DNA from: Flammula alnicola
Lineage: Eukaryota > Basidiomycota > Agaricomycetes > Agaricales > Strophariaceae
Length of the DNA stretch: 64,000 bases
Direction: 5' to 3'
NCBI GenBank assembly: GCA_015499995.1
Contig: JADNRV010000041.1
Location: forward strand, 248,001 to 312,000
In this document: positions 23,300 to 35,035 of the stretch, piece after piece
Layout: the number at the start of each line of letters is the position of its first letter
Numbering within the stretch: position 1 is the first letter of the stretch
Made by a program: the position numbers and the translations under genes
The notes under the pieces: generated by a model
Database searches by the model: none
The model's input: the letters and a program-made list of their open reading frames with translations, nothing else
Told to the model about the DNA's origin: nothing

Positions 23300-25306
23300 C
23301 TATCGTTTCCTCTTGTTCCCAGATGCTGCAAGCTCTCGCGCCTTCCTCGCCCGCAGAGGAGCCGGGAACGCGTCGCTGTCCTCGTCCTCTTCACGCAGCC
23401 TCATATTCCCCTCTTTGTCTCCATACGAGGCTCTCTCTTCTACACTCACCCCTCTGATGCCACTCGTATTGGCCCAATCGTTCGATTCCGCCCATCTCCT
23501 GTCCAGACCCCGACTCCTCGCCTTCTTCATCCTCTTCATCTTCATATCCACGAGACTGAGCTTGCGCAATCGCAGCTGCAATTTCGGCACTGATACTAGC
23601 AACCCGGACTTCCAAAGGTTCATCCGAGTTCGCATCTCGCGATGGCAGTATTGAATTTCCCCCCGCCTGGAATAATGCGGAGATGGTCCTGACCGACTCG
23701 GCGAGCTCTTGTTCATCCTCGTCGTCGTCATCTACAACCTTCCGCTTCTTTCCCTTAAAATTATATTTCCTATATTATGTAGCTTGTGAGTAAATGCAAA
23801 CAAGACCAGACTTGGAGCACTACTGACACATTGGGGTCCGGTTCCCAATTGGGATCATGGGTACGCATATGCGTCGTCAACGTTGTTCTGCGAGTGAAGG
23901 TCTTCTCGCAACTTGGATCTTCACACTTGTAAGGGCGCTTTCCAGTGTGCGTACGCCGATGCCGAGCCAAACTACTGGAATCACCAAATGTCTTCCCGCA
24001 GCCTGGATATTCACAACAATGCGGCTTCTCGCCCGTATGCACGCGCGAATGTACATGTAGAGCTGAACGCTTCAGATTAAGATTAAGAGTGTCAATAACG
24101 GATCCCTCATTCAAATCAGAAAACGGAAGATACCTGTATGAAAGTCTTGCCACAGCCATCGTGCGAACACACGAACGGTCGTTCGCCGGTGTGTATCCGT
24201 CGGTGACGAGCCAGATCGCTTCGGCGAGTGAAAGATTTCTGGCAGTGCTCTTCTTCGCATGTGTGGGTACTAGACCCCTTCTCCCTGCCCTGATTCTTCC
24301 GCCCCCGTTTGCTCGATGTGTCAGCTGGCGTGGAGTAAGACGTAGAGGCCACCGGCTGCGAAGTGCCGGTACGGTTTGAGGGTACTAAAACGGATATTGG
24401 TGGGGGCGGTACCGCAGATATTTCTGACTCGACGGTCTGAGCATGGGAGATAACGGGAGGGGAGTCAGGTGGGGAGAGCTCATGGCCGTGTTGATGGGCA
24501 GGGTCAGGCTCGAATTGAGCAGAAAATTGATTCAAAATGTCGTCGATGTTGGAGAATACACCCCCAACGGAAGGAAGTTCGTTCGAGGTAACTGGGGTAT
24601 CCTCCGGTTGGTGATGAGGTGAAGGTGAATGATGGAGTCCGCCTTCTTGGTTTGAGAAATCCTCTCCTTCATTTGTGTCTTCTTGCTCTGGAAAGAGATA
24701 ATCCGATCCTTCGGATCCACTTTTCCCATCCGCTCGTCGTCTCTGTCTTGAGGTGTCATCAGATGTCTCACCAGCGGTGAGGGAGTGGAAGGCGGGTGCA
24801 GTGCGTGTGGTCTTCTGCTCCTGTGATGAATGTGAATCACGCTGATCCTCTGGTCGCGCGTTAAGGCCTTGGGCATGTACGGCTTGCAATACGGCAGCGA
24901 GACCAGTCAATCCGAGGCCGAGAGCACCAATATTCTCAGAATTTCCGTCCAAAGACTCGTCTACTCCTTCTCTCCCGAGGTCAAGATTAGCCTGACGCTG
25001 CTGGGCAGCAGCACTGAGCAAAGCAGCGGATGCCGCGGAGGCATTCTGATTGAGCAGACTAGCGATTTCGCGCTCTAACATTTCAACAGAATATGAATCA
25101 GAAGTGGCTAGGTGATGCGTGGGGTGCTCGGAAACAGGGTAGTTGTCGTGCAAGGGGGACAGCATGCCGGTGTCAGGGTCAAAATCTGATGGTCGGGATT
25201 GGTGGTGGTGGGAGTCTGTTGTGTGCACATCATGGGATGCTTCGTCGTCGATAGTTTCGTCGTGCACTACGTCAGATAGATCCAGGACATGTTCTTCGGG
25301 ATCCAT
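23300..25306 (-). CDS. C2H2 zinc-finger transcription factor, four fingers
   Basis: Exons 24134-25306, 23828-24069 and 23300-23769. The first 340 residues are acidic, rich in S, D and H, and look disordered. Four consecutive classical fingers follow, with the spacing CX4CX12HX3H: CEEEHC...HRRIH, CSHDGC...HSRVH, CEYPGC...HRRTH and CEDPSC...HMRTH, joined by TGE/KRP linkers, so DNA binding is expected. A basic patch (KGKKRKVV) and a D/E-rich tail end the protein. The last exon does not stay in one frame: either a 55-nt intron at 23454-23508 (weak GTCTGG donor; total 609 residues) is removed, or one base of the G4 run at 23508-23511 is surplus. Both give the same natural tail, ending in SGNKRKR. 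Targets are unknown. Confidence 0.85.
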
Positions 25307-25762
25307 TGTTGAAAAGAGGCCGATATGGGAAGGCAAGAGAGGTCACAAAAGATGCAAAGAAGGAAGGGGGAGAGAGGAGAGAGGTTGTGGGCTGAGAGAA
25401 GAGATAATGACAACGAAATTGCAAGGTGAAGGGGAGTATTAGAAGGACGTTGAATGTTCGATCAGGTTAAGTATGCAAATCAAGACCCTATCCAGCTGCC
25501 ATTTATGGCCTCCCTCCACCACCAAAAAATATTACAGTAATCTTTCCGACCTGACTCTCTCTCTATAATTTGTATCTGACAGAGTAGCCTTTGCTATTTT
25601 ATTCTGCCGCAGTTTCTCTATCAGAGGCTCAAATAACAGCCATGTAGGCCAACAATGTGCTTACGTAATGTATATAGACTTTCTGCCCGGCACACGCAGT
25701 TTTACCCACCGTTAATTATTGCCTCGACCTTTTGAGGTCTCTTTAGTTCCCTCACTAGCGCC
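25307..25762. promoter_or_regulatory. Divergent promoter, zinc-finger gene / Pmp3 gene
   Basis: 456 bases between two divergent start codons. It contains pyrimidine-rich tracts (CTCTCTCTCT near 25555) on the Pmp3 side. No gene is seen. Confidence 0.45.
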
Positions 25763-26765
25763 ATGTCGAACTATATCCCAACCAAGATTGACATGACCCC
25801 AAGGCGCTATCATGGCTACGCCGTCGTCCTTTTCATCTTGGGCACCCTTTTTCCTCCGCTTGGTAAATTGACTGGCATCTATCTCTTCAGTAGCGCATGC
25901 ACTGATGCTTTCACTACCAGCTGTCGCTGCTAGGTTTGGAATAGGAAAGGACTTCTGGCTCAATCTCCTCCTTACGATCTGTGGATACATACCCGGTATT
26001 TGATCTCTCTTTCTCTTGTCATTGAGGGCTTTCTTTGACCATTGTTCTCTAGGTCATGTCCATAACTTCTACATCCAGGTACGTGTCAACATAACGTCTT
26101 GCTTTATATGCTTATCCTGCCTTCAGAACATACGAAACAACAAGAATCATGCTCGCACCCCTAAATGGATCCAGCGCTACGGTCTCGTTGATACGAGTGA
26201 AATAAAGCGCAAGGAGCGCAAGTCTCAATGGGCGAACCGCTACAACGACAGATTGCCTCATTCTACACTCGAGGGCCAGCCATATGAAGAGGGTCAAGAA
26301 CGAGACTCAAGCGTTGATTTATCGTTGGAGGGTGGTGCCAATGGAAGGCCAAAGAGACAACCCAACGGTGATCTTTGGCGCCCAGAAGATGAAGCGTACT
26401 ACAATCCCGATAAAGCTTCTGCGTCGTCGTCGTCGGGACGATGGCATTACCCTGCAAATTTCGAGGACGTAGAGCCTATAAGCACTGGCAAGAAGGGGAA
26501 GAAAAAGAAAGACAAGAAGGACAGGTGGGAAAGGACGCAGGACGCCTATTCCATGTCGGCTGAGGACGGAACACAAAAGAAGAAGAAGAAGAAGAAGCAC
26601 AGGTCGTCCGATGCAACGAGCAGCATTGCGACGCACGATTCCACCGACTTCCCAGAGGACGCAGAGGGTGGATTGTACGGCCCTGATCGACCAACTCCGC
26701 AGGAGGCAGAATCATCGAACAAGGATAAGACAACCGGCGAAGAGGTGTTTAACCATGAATTCTAA
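25763..26765 (+). CDS. Pmp3/UPF0057 membrane protein with long lysine-rich tail
   Basis: Exons 25763-25862, 25921-25995, 26053-26078 and 26127-26765 give 279 residues. The first 75 or so match the Pmp3 (UPF0057, RCI2-type) proteolipid: a hydrophobic span ending LFILGTLFPPLAVAAR, a charged loop (FGIGKDFW), then LNLLLTICGYIPGHVHNFYI. Pmp3 proteins are small plasma-membrane proteins that affect membrane potential and salt tolerance. Free-standing family members are usually 50-60 residues. Here some 200 polar residues follow, with two lysine runs (KKGKKKKDKKD and KKKKKKKHRSS), probably on the cytosolic face. The intron after exon 1 is 25863-25920; an earlier AG at 25890 would leave 28 nt and spoil the Pmp3 match. 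Confidence 0.85.
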
Positions 26766-27552
26766 GCTCAGTTTCTTGCTTTCTTTATATCACCGTGACG
26801 GGGTTAACGTTGCGAATACCTCTCGTCGTCGCTTAATGAGTACCCCTATAGGGACCACTGTATCCACTATTCCTGTTCATTTATTTAATCTATGGCATTC
26901 GGAACCGGAGGTTTTCACAACCTTGCCACCATCGAATTCGGATGCGATCTTTCATTCCACGGTCGGTCTTTTGCATCTGCTATCATATCCTTGACTATTA
27001 TTAGGTCCATTATCTCGCCGATATTGCCTGTGAATTGGCAGGTGAGTATTTCCCTCCCTCTGTTTGATGTACAAGTATGGTCACCGACTCTCAGATTATT
27101 TATGTGCATCGATAGTTCTATGCGTTCAGAACGTCTTGGCTGGGAAATTCAGCATCATTAGGACGCTTTATCACCATGCGCCACCTAAAGTTGGCCATCT
27201 TGACCAGGCTCCTCTCAATAACTGTGGCATCGCATAAACGGCAGGATGCTGGGTTTTGCATATAACTTCGCCAAAGCTACATGCAACGGTACCCCGTGCA
27301 TCATGGACCCCGATTCGTTCGATCGCCAGCCACCACCAGCATCAACCTCTCGACATCCGCAACTTCTGCGCTGCTTCTAACGAAAGTTGCGTACAAACGC
27401 CTCGCTTAATTGTAAACTCGCGAAGTCGCGAGCACATGGCTCTCACTGAACCCATTCCCAGGGTGCTTCTATACCACGCTCGTAATCGCTATAAGTACTT
27501 GCTCATAGCCAAGGCGTTTGGTTTCTCTTGGACTCTCTCCTTCCCTGGATCG
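26766..27552. other. Intergenic, 790 bases
   Basis: 3' UTR of the Pmp3 gene and promoter of the PNGase A-like gene. Open frames here are short or only upstream extensions of the next start codon. No RNA gene was recognised. Confidence 0.4.
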
Positions 27553-29967
27553 ATGCAGGTCAAAGACTCGATCTCTTTTTTCTTTTTGGCGGTGTTGTAC
27601 CTGGTGGGGCTTTCGAATGCCACCGTGCTGGTCGACTTTCAAGTAGCGCAGCCCCCTCCTGTGCCAAAGGACGCGAAGCAGTGCACTATCCAGATTTTGC
27701 AGTGAGCACGCAACCGCCTTTGCTGACATGGTGGCCAGTCTTTTGAGATACTTACCATCACTGTTAGGCGTGATTTCGCGTTTTCCTTTGGACTGTATGG
27801 TCAATCTCACGCTTACTATAAATAATACATCTGACCTCGGAATCTTATCAGTGCTGAAGTGGTCCAATTCGAGTAAGATATCTCGTTGATTTGTAGATGC
27901 GCCATTCTCACCAAATATCAAGGCCTCCCACTGATTGCGGGCCTGTTGGATCGTGGGCTGCGGTTACTCTCAACTTCACCGTTACCAGCAATGGTACCCA
28001 GTTCGATCGACTGGGAATATTTACATTCCAAAATGTGGAGAGTAGGTGACGTTCTTTTTTGATGTGTCATGTTAATAAGGATACCATCTTTCCCAGTCTG
28101 GCGAACATCTACCCCGGAACCAACACGCGGAGACGGCATTATTTGGACCTACATCAAAGACGTGACGCGATATACCCCTCTGTTTGCCAAACCTGGGACG
28201 TTCATTCTCCAGCTCGATAATTTAATTGAGACAGGGTTAGACGGCATATATTCAAGTGAGTTGTTTTGATTTTCCACAACATCAGCTGTGGCTAATTGCG
28301 GGTGCGCCACTCTAACCCTAAAAGCGGTCTTGCATGCTACCTTTTTCGCTTCTTCTCCACAGCACCCGCCTGCCCAAAAAGCCGACCTCATCGTTCCTAT
28401 ATCCAGTCTCCTAAATAATACAGGAAACGACGTGTCGGTTCCGCCTACTTTCTCGGTATGTTCGGCCTAGTCGTCAAATGAGGACATCGAAATAAACTTG
28501 CATATGTAGCTGAACGTGACACTTCCTCGAAACTCCGTTAAAGTATTCGCAGAGCTGTACGCCTCGGGTAACGGAAATGAAGAATTCTGGGTAACACGCG
28601 CAGTTCTGGCATTATCGGAGAGCCTACACTAAATTTCTTGTATCGACAGTACTTCAACACCGCCAACGAATTTATTCCTGACCTGCCTTCCGGTTTCCTT
28701 GGTCAAGGACCCTTCCGTGAAGTCAGGCTTATGGTCGACGGGAAAGTGGCTGGTGTCGCATACCCGTATGCAACTATATTTACAGGAGGCATCATTCCAA
28801 CAGTCTGGAGGTAAAGTTGGAAGCAATCATAAAGGTTTTAAAAATTAAAACGAATTAAATTACTTAGGCCAATAACATCCTATGGCGCCTTGGACTTGCC
28901 GACCTACTTCGTGGACCTTACACCGTTCGTACCAATCCTGACGGATGGACAGCCACACGCCATCTCTCTCGATGTCACATCTGCCGAAGACGACCACACC
29001 ATCTTGCAAAATTGGTTCCTCTCCGCTGCCCTCCAAGTTTTTGTCGATACATCGTCCAAACCCACAACCGGAAAGATGACGTTGTATTCCGCCGATCCCT
29101 TCTCTCAGACCACTACGACCGGGACTGTTGGTAACGGAGATGTGAACGTCACAGTCTCTGCCACTCGCAAAATTCATATCGAGTCGACGATTATTAGCGG
29201 CAGCGGAAAGGTAAACCATGTCGTCTTCACTCAAGACCTGCAGTACAACAACGTCCAGAACTTCCTGGACAATGCGCAAATTCAGGTGCTTTCGTTTTTT
29301 TACTGTCTCTATCTTTGGTTCTGATTACCTGCTGGATTGTATTTTTTTTAAAATTAGAATGTTCTCCAGACGGCGTCTGGAAAAGTTCTATCGGCGCACA
29401 ACGGTGTAAATGTGGTTGTCGACCAATTTTCCTACCCACTAGGTATCAACATCACGAATTTGGATCCGAGTGGGAATAGCTGTGCGTGGTTCTTATCCAT
29501 TGACAAATCTTACCAAAGTTGGTCCTGACTGGAATCGGACCTTTAACGTTCTTTAACATTAATAGTCAAGAGTACCTTTGATCATTCCTATAACCGTGAC
29601 CTCCTGCCCTTACCCACAGTGCCGAGGTCGAACATAGAAGAGCGCCAGACAGCTTGTGAGCAATCCCTTTACACCCGTACTGAGATCCTGGCGAGTAGGG
29701 CTGATGTTGCCTTCAGCTGGCTTTTTCTTCATTGCACCAACCGGAAACACTGGAAATGGAACCAACAGCAACGTTTTCAGCTACTCCGATGCAGTCGGCA
29801 ACACATTTTCGAGAGTCGTTGACGCTGTTTTGAACAACATCACCTTCGACAAACAATCTGGGTCACTTGCACCGATTTCTAGTCCGCATCAGTTCCCCTT
29901 GCCGCCATTCACAGGCTTTGCCGGGAAGGCTCGTCTACCTAATGGTCGCGTCGTCCCAGGAGAATAG
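27553..29967 (+). CDS. Peptide-N4-(N-acetyl-beta-glucosaminyl)asparagine amidase A-like protein
   Basis: Twelve exons give 576 residues: 27553-27701, 27768-27794, 27852-27872, 27923-28041, 28097-28255, 28325-28455, 28510-28590, 28650-28810, 28868-29285, 29358-29481, 29566-29655 and 29717-29967. A signal peptide (ISFFFLAVLYLVGLSNA) is followed by the PNGase A pattern: PPTDCGP, TLNFTVTSNGTQFDRLG, IWRTSTPEPTR, DGIIWTYIKDVT, FREVRLMVDG and GALDLPTYFVDLTPF. Plant and fungal members release N-glycans from glycopeptides in the secretory route or outside the cell. NxT/S sites are frequent. The second and third coding exons are only 27 and 21 nt. The gene ends 97 bases from the stop of the convergent C1-THF synthase gene, so their 3' UTRs probably overlap. 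Confidence 0.88.
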
Positions 29968-30064
29968 TGTTCCCCGCGGTACAGTAAGAATTATTTGTTT
30001 ACCAAGTCAATACAAGTTGCTGCCCTTTAAATTGCCCCCAAAATGAGATCGACCACTCTATTTC

Positions 30065-33000
30065 TTAGAACAGACCCACGACTCTACCCGTTTCTTGATC
30101 AAGGCCGACCTCCCAGAAACCTACAAAGTGTTAGCGGTTGACCCAATGCTGTCGATGAATACACAAACCTGGGCGTGTACCTAAGCCTGGCATGGTTTGC
30201 ATGTCACCCAGAATGGGATACAAGAACCCAGCACCAGCAGACAATCGCACAGCACGGATAGGCAATGTGAATCCTAGAACAGTGTCAGTGTGGCAAAAAG
30301 AAAAGAAAAGAAAAGAAAGAACTCACCTGATGGGACATTCTTGAGTTTGGGGTCATGAGAGAACGAGTATTGCGTCTTTGCCATGCAAACTAGAAAATCA
30401 CAGTCAGAATTTGGAGGCGTGATGAGCAATGTCGAAAGACTTACTCGGCAATCCACTGTAGCCCTGGCGAGTGTATGTGTCGACCTGCTGACGAGCAAGA
30501 TCACTCAATTCAATGCCATCAGCGCCGTAGATTTCTCGTCCGATGATGTTAATCTTCTCTTCGATCGGAAGGTTCAGATCGTAGAGGAACTTGAAATTCG
30601 ATTCGCCTTCGCAAATGGCGACGACAGCTTCAGCCAACTTTCGCGCTCCAGCTCCTCCCTTGGCCCAGTGGTTGCTCACAACAGCAGCGTCAGCACCAGC
30701 GGCCAATGCCTCATCTTTGACCAGGGCGAGTTCAGCTTCAGTATCAGACCTATAAACACGCAATGCTTAATAGATTCTCAGTAAGGTTACGACATCCCAC
30801 TCACGCAAATTGGTTGATGGCCACGATGACTTTGACGCCAAACTTCCGACAGTTTTCAATGTGTTTCTTCAAGTTCTTGCAACCTTCTTTCAGGGTGACG
30901 AGATCTTCCTTGGTGTAGGTATCATGCAGAGGTTTGCCAGGCGTGACTTCGGGACCGCCACCGTGCATTTTCAAGGCACGGGTCGTAGCAACGATGACAG
31001 TCGCATCGGGCTTGAGTCCACTCACACGGCACTTGATGTTGCAGAATTTCTCCATGCCCATGTCTGCTCCGAAACCACCCTCGGTCAAGACGTAGCCAAC
31101 TCTGTCAGCGGAGTCGCCTTCCTCTGTACCGGCAAGTTTGAGCGCGATACGGTCAGCAAGAATGGAAGAATTGCCGTGAGCGATATTAGCGAAGGGGCCA
31201 GCGTGAACGAAAACGGGAGTTCCCTTGAGTACACGTAAATTTATGTACTTTCAAAACGACGAGAAAATCGCTTACTTCCAATGTCTGCATCAGATTGGGC
31301 TTGATGGCATCCTTGAGGAGGACAGCAAGAGCACCAGAGACACCGATATCATCAGCAGTGATGGGATCTCCCTGCTTACTCGTCGCAACAACCATGGCAC
31401 CGAGACGCTCGGTCATATCTTGCAGTCCTGTGGTCAAGGCGAGAATAGCCATACATTCACTAGCAACGGCAATGTCGAAGCCTGCCACACGTTCATGGCC
31501 TTGTTCGGTGGGGTTTTGACCGATGGTAATTTTGCGCAAGAAGCGGTCATTTGTGTCCAAAACACGATTCCAGGTGATAGTGTCAATGTCAACGTCCAAA
31601 CGAGCGAAACGCGTAATTTCTTCGGGCGTCAATGAATTAGGGTCGGTCTTGTCTATGCCAAGTTTCTTGAGGCGCTTGAGCATCAAAGGAGCGAATTCTC
31701 GCTTTCCTTTCTTCGTTGGTACTAAGCGACTGTACAGGGCCTACGAAGAGTTCAACAGCTGCTAATAGAGTGGAGATGGACTGGACCCAGTTTACCTTGT
31801 CGCTTTGAGTTGCCTCATGGAAGATGCGAGCGTCCAAAGCAGCCGCTAGAGCATGGATGTCATCAGAGGAACCATGCAGCGTCAATTAAAAACATACCAA
31901 GCAAGTTATTGGCCGCAGTCACTGCGTGAATATCGCCAGTGAGATGGAGGTTGAACTGTGACAGTCTTTGAATAAATGCGATGGCGCAAAAATGGCTGTA
32001 CACACTTCGTCCATGGGAATGACTTGACTGTATCCACCACCTGCAGCTCCTCCCTTGATTCCGAATGTTGGGCCCTGACTGGGTTGACGGACGCAGGCAA
32101 ACGATGGCCGACCGAGTTCAGCTCCGAGAGCTTGTGCCAATCCAATAGTTGTGGTAGACTTTCCTTCACCCAAGGGTGTCGGCGTAATGCTTCAAATGAT
32201 TCAAAGTCAATTGCGCGTAAAATTGTGTAAATTGTAAACCGCACCCAGAGATGACGATATATTTACCATCTTTACGATGGGCCAGGCGATCAAGGATGCT
32301 GAGGTCCACTTTTGCCTTGTACTTGCCATAACTTTCGAGCTCGTTCGCGTGGATGCCGATCTCCTCCGCGAGTTCGGCAATGGGTTTGGGAGTCTGAGCC
32401 ATAGCAATCTCGATATCACTGGGAACTTTCTCAAGAAGAGTCAGAGGCAAGGGCTTGAGTTTGCGGTTTCTGACTTCTTCCCATTGACGCGTCGCAGCAG
32501 TCAGGGTGTTTTCCATGAGCATCGCGACTGTCATGGGTCCAACGCCTCCTGGAACTGGTGTGATGTAAGATGCAACATTGACTGCAGTCGAAAATTCGAC
32601 GTCGCCGACAAGGCGCTGTCCAGATTTCTTGGTCTCATCTGGCAAGGGTTACGTGACATCTCCTCAAAAAGTCAGCGACCTTAACGCACCAGGGATATAA
32701 TTAATTCCAACATCTATGACAACGGCCCCTGGCTTTATCCATGAACCTTTAATGAATTCCGGTTTTCCGATCGCTGCGACGACAATATCAGAGTTTTTGA
32801 CCTATTGAACGCGCCCATAAGATATCTTAAGAATTCATTGCTAGCTGGAGTACACACGATATCGGAGAGGTTTTTCGTTCGGCTATGACATTGAGTGACA
32901 GTTGCATCCTTGCTTCTGAGCATGGACGCGACTGGACTACCAACGATATCACTGCGACCGAGAACAACAGTATTGGAACCTGAGATCGGTACTCCGGTCG

Positions 33001-33652
33001 ATTTCAAGAGGCGCATAACTGCGGATGGAGTACAGGGAGCGAAGAGAGGATCGGATGCGCGTGAAGATAAATGGCCGATGTTGTATGCGTGGAATCTAGA
33101 TAGCACGCGATCAGTGAAAGAGTCTCGATATAATTGTATACAAGAACCTCACCCATCGACGTCCTTCTGTGGGCTCACAGCCTCTGTCACGAGCCTTTCG
33201 CCCGCAGGAGTTATGTGTTCACCAAGGGGTAGCTGAACGAGAATACCATTGATAGTGTCGTCGGCATTCAAATCTTTAACAATCTTGACAATGTGTTCCG
33301 CAGAAGAGTCGACGGGGACATTGATGTGACGGAATTTGATCCCAACCTGCTCAGCAGCTTTCGCTTTCATGCGAACATAGATAGTAGAGTCGGGACGTTG
33401 GCCAGCCTGAACGATCGCGAGCTGGGGCTGGAAGCGAGGGAAAACGGCCTGCTTTGACTTGATGCGTTCTGCAACATCTTCACGAATAGATCTAAGGGAG
33501 CAATTGTTAATCAGGTTAAATACCAGAATGAAAGGGACCGACTTGGCCAAGGCAGTTCCGTCAATGAGCTTAGCTTGGTTTGCTTCAGAGGCCATTGTAC
33601 GTAGATGATGAACAGATAAGATGCGGCGCAAGGCTGCTGGTACCACGAACAT
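30065..33652 (-). CDS. C1-tetrahydrofolate synthase (trifunctional)
   Basis: Fourteen exons give 965 residues. The N-terminal third is methylenetetrahydrofolate dehydrogenase/cyclohydrolase ([13 protein letters not shown] with the catalytic lysine, [42 protein letters not shown]). The rest is 10-formyltetrahydrofolate synthetase ([12 protein letters not shown] with the ATP loop at about 403-410, [39 protein letters not shown] near the end). It interconverts one-carbon folates for purine, thymidylate and methionine synthesis. Exons: 33543-33652, 33153-33491, 32858-33095, 32690-32801, 32245-32638, 32006-32189, 31898-31955, 31796-31845, 31276-31740, 30805-31223, 30445-30749, 30327-30389, 30169-30273 and 30065-30120. 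Two in-frame starts exist: 33652 adds a presequence-like [19 protein letters not shown], and 33595 gives a cytosolic-looking MASEAN. Confidence 0.96.
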
Positions 33653-34046
33653 TCACGATCCTTAAACACGGGTCCGGAGAGCCGTGTGGATGATGCCGAA
33701 TTTGATTGGTCGTTTCCGGTAATAAATAGTAAGTCGAAAACTGTCGAATACACGACTTCAAGGTATCCAGTGGAGAAAGTCTGCTCTACCACATGCAGTT
33801 GAGCTTTGGGAGACAGTGCGAGGAAAGAAGGAGCGACGGGACAGAGAACGCGAAGTCTAGAGTCTACAGTATCTAAAAGTATGTTGGGTCCAACTTCTTC
33901 AAGAAGTCAGTCAAAAAAAACTCATGGCCGGAGTCGGATCTACATAAGGGAATTTATTCACACAACTAATTCCTTACCTCCGAAATGCTGACAAATATGG
34001 GAATAATTTTTGTCTTCTCCCTCCTCGTCACCAGTTCTCGACAAAC
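33653..34046. promoter_or_regulatory. Divergent promoter, C1-THF synthase / Mge1
   Basis: 394 bases between divergent start codons of two housekeeping genes. No other gene or repeat is visible. Confidence 0.5.
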
Positions 34047-34877
34047 ATGAGTTTCGCTGCCTCTTCCTTCCAAGCCTTCCGTTCATGTACAGCGGCGCTG
34101 TCGACAAGATCTCTTGCGCGACCAGCAGTGAGTCGTTGCCCGACGCGTTTGTCTCGGATGGGTACGCGGTATTACTCGGAGGAGAAGACCACACCTGCTC
34201 CGGAGGAGACGAAGGAGGGAGCCACGAAGGAGCCAAAGAGTGAATGTGCAGAGGTGGAGGCCAAGCTTAAAGCTAAAGAGGAGGAGGTAACCGACCTGAC
34301 GGTTAGTGTTATATCCACCGAATTTCTTATAAGACACTCATATCATGTAATATATTAGGGTCGACTGCGTTATTTACAAGCGGATTTCCTAAACCTGCAA
34401 CGCAATGCAGCTCGGGAGAAAGAGCAAACACGCGACTTTGCCATCACCAAATTTGCTGGAGACCTACTGGAGACCGTCGATGTCCTCACAATAGCCCTCA
34501 AGTCTGTTCCGCAACAAGCTCTGAAACAGCCCACCGTGTCCTTGCAGGCAGCTTCTTCCGACTCTCCCGAATCCTCCCATTTACCCCCAACACCTGAACC
34601 TCCGCTACCGAAAGATCATTCAACATACCTACAAGAATTGCACACAGGAGTGGAGATGACACAACGGTTACTCCTCCAAACTCTATTCAAATACCACGTC
34701 AAACCATTCGACCCCACTGGCGACACGTTTGACCCCAATCATCATGAGGCTCTATACCAAGCGCCAGTACCTGGCAAGGAACCAGGAACCGTTATAGACT
34801 GCCAGAAGATTGGGTACAAGATTAAGGACCGGGTGTTGCGGGCGGCGCAAGTCGGAGTAGCGCAGGATGCATCATAA
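34047..34877 (+). CDS. MGE1: Mitochondrial GrpE-type nucleotide exchange factor Mge1
   Basis: Two exons (34047-34301, 34359-34877) give 257 residues. The first 40 form an arginine/serine/alanine presequence ending near RMGTRYYS. A charged coiled-coil region follows, with the family signatures GRLRYLQADFLNLQRN, KFAGDLLETVDVL, DPNHHEALYQAP and GYKIKDRVLRAAQVGVA. Mge1 releases ADP from mitochondrial Hsp70 and so supports import and folding in the matrix. The intron falls just before the first signature. It converges on the PheRS gene, with 158 bases between the stops. Confidence 0.96.
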
Positions 34878-35035
34878 CGACGATCCTTTTATCTGGACAT
34901 GCTTCTTGGTAGAGTGCCATATACAGGATTGTCCTTCCAAAATTATATAGCTCATAATCGTTCGACAATCCCAACTCTCTTTTTCGTCGTTTCATTGAAA
35001 ACGCGTGATTATATACGTTAATATTAATTCTACAA

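Noticed and set aside
25863..25890. 28-nt intron in the Pmp3 gene
   Set aside because: The AG at 25890 keeps an open frame but yields a sequence unlike Pmp3; the AG at 25920 restores the family match exactly and leaves a normal 58-nt intron.
30299..30320. AAAAG-type microsatellite
   Set aside because: It is a short simple repeat forming the pyrimidine tract of a C1-THF synthase intron; no further meaning is apparent.
30810..31238. 142-codon plus-strand open frame opposite C1-THF synthase
   Set aside because: It is the mirror of a strongly conserved exon; the minus-strand protein is unmistakable and the plus-strand product resembles nothing.
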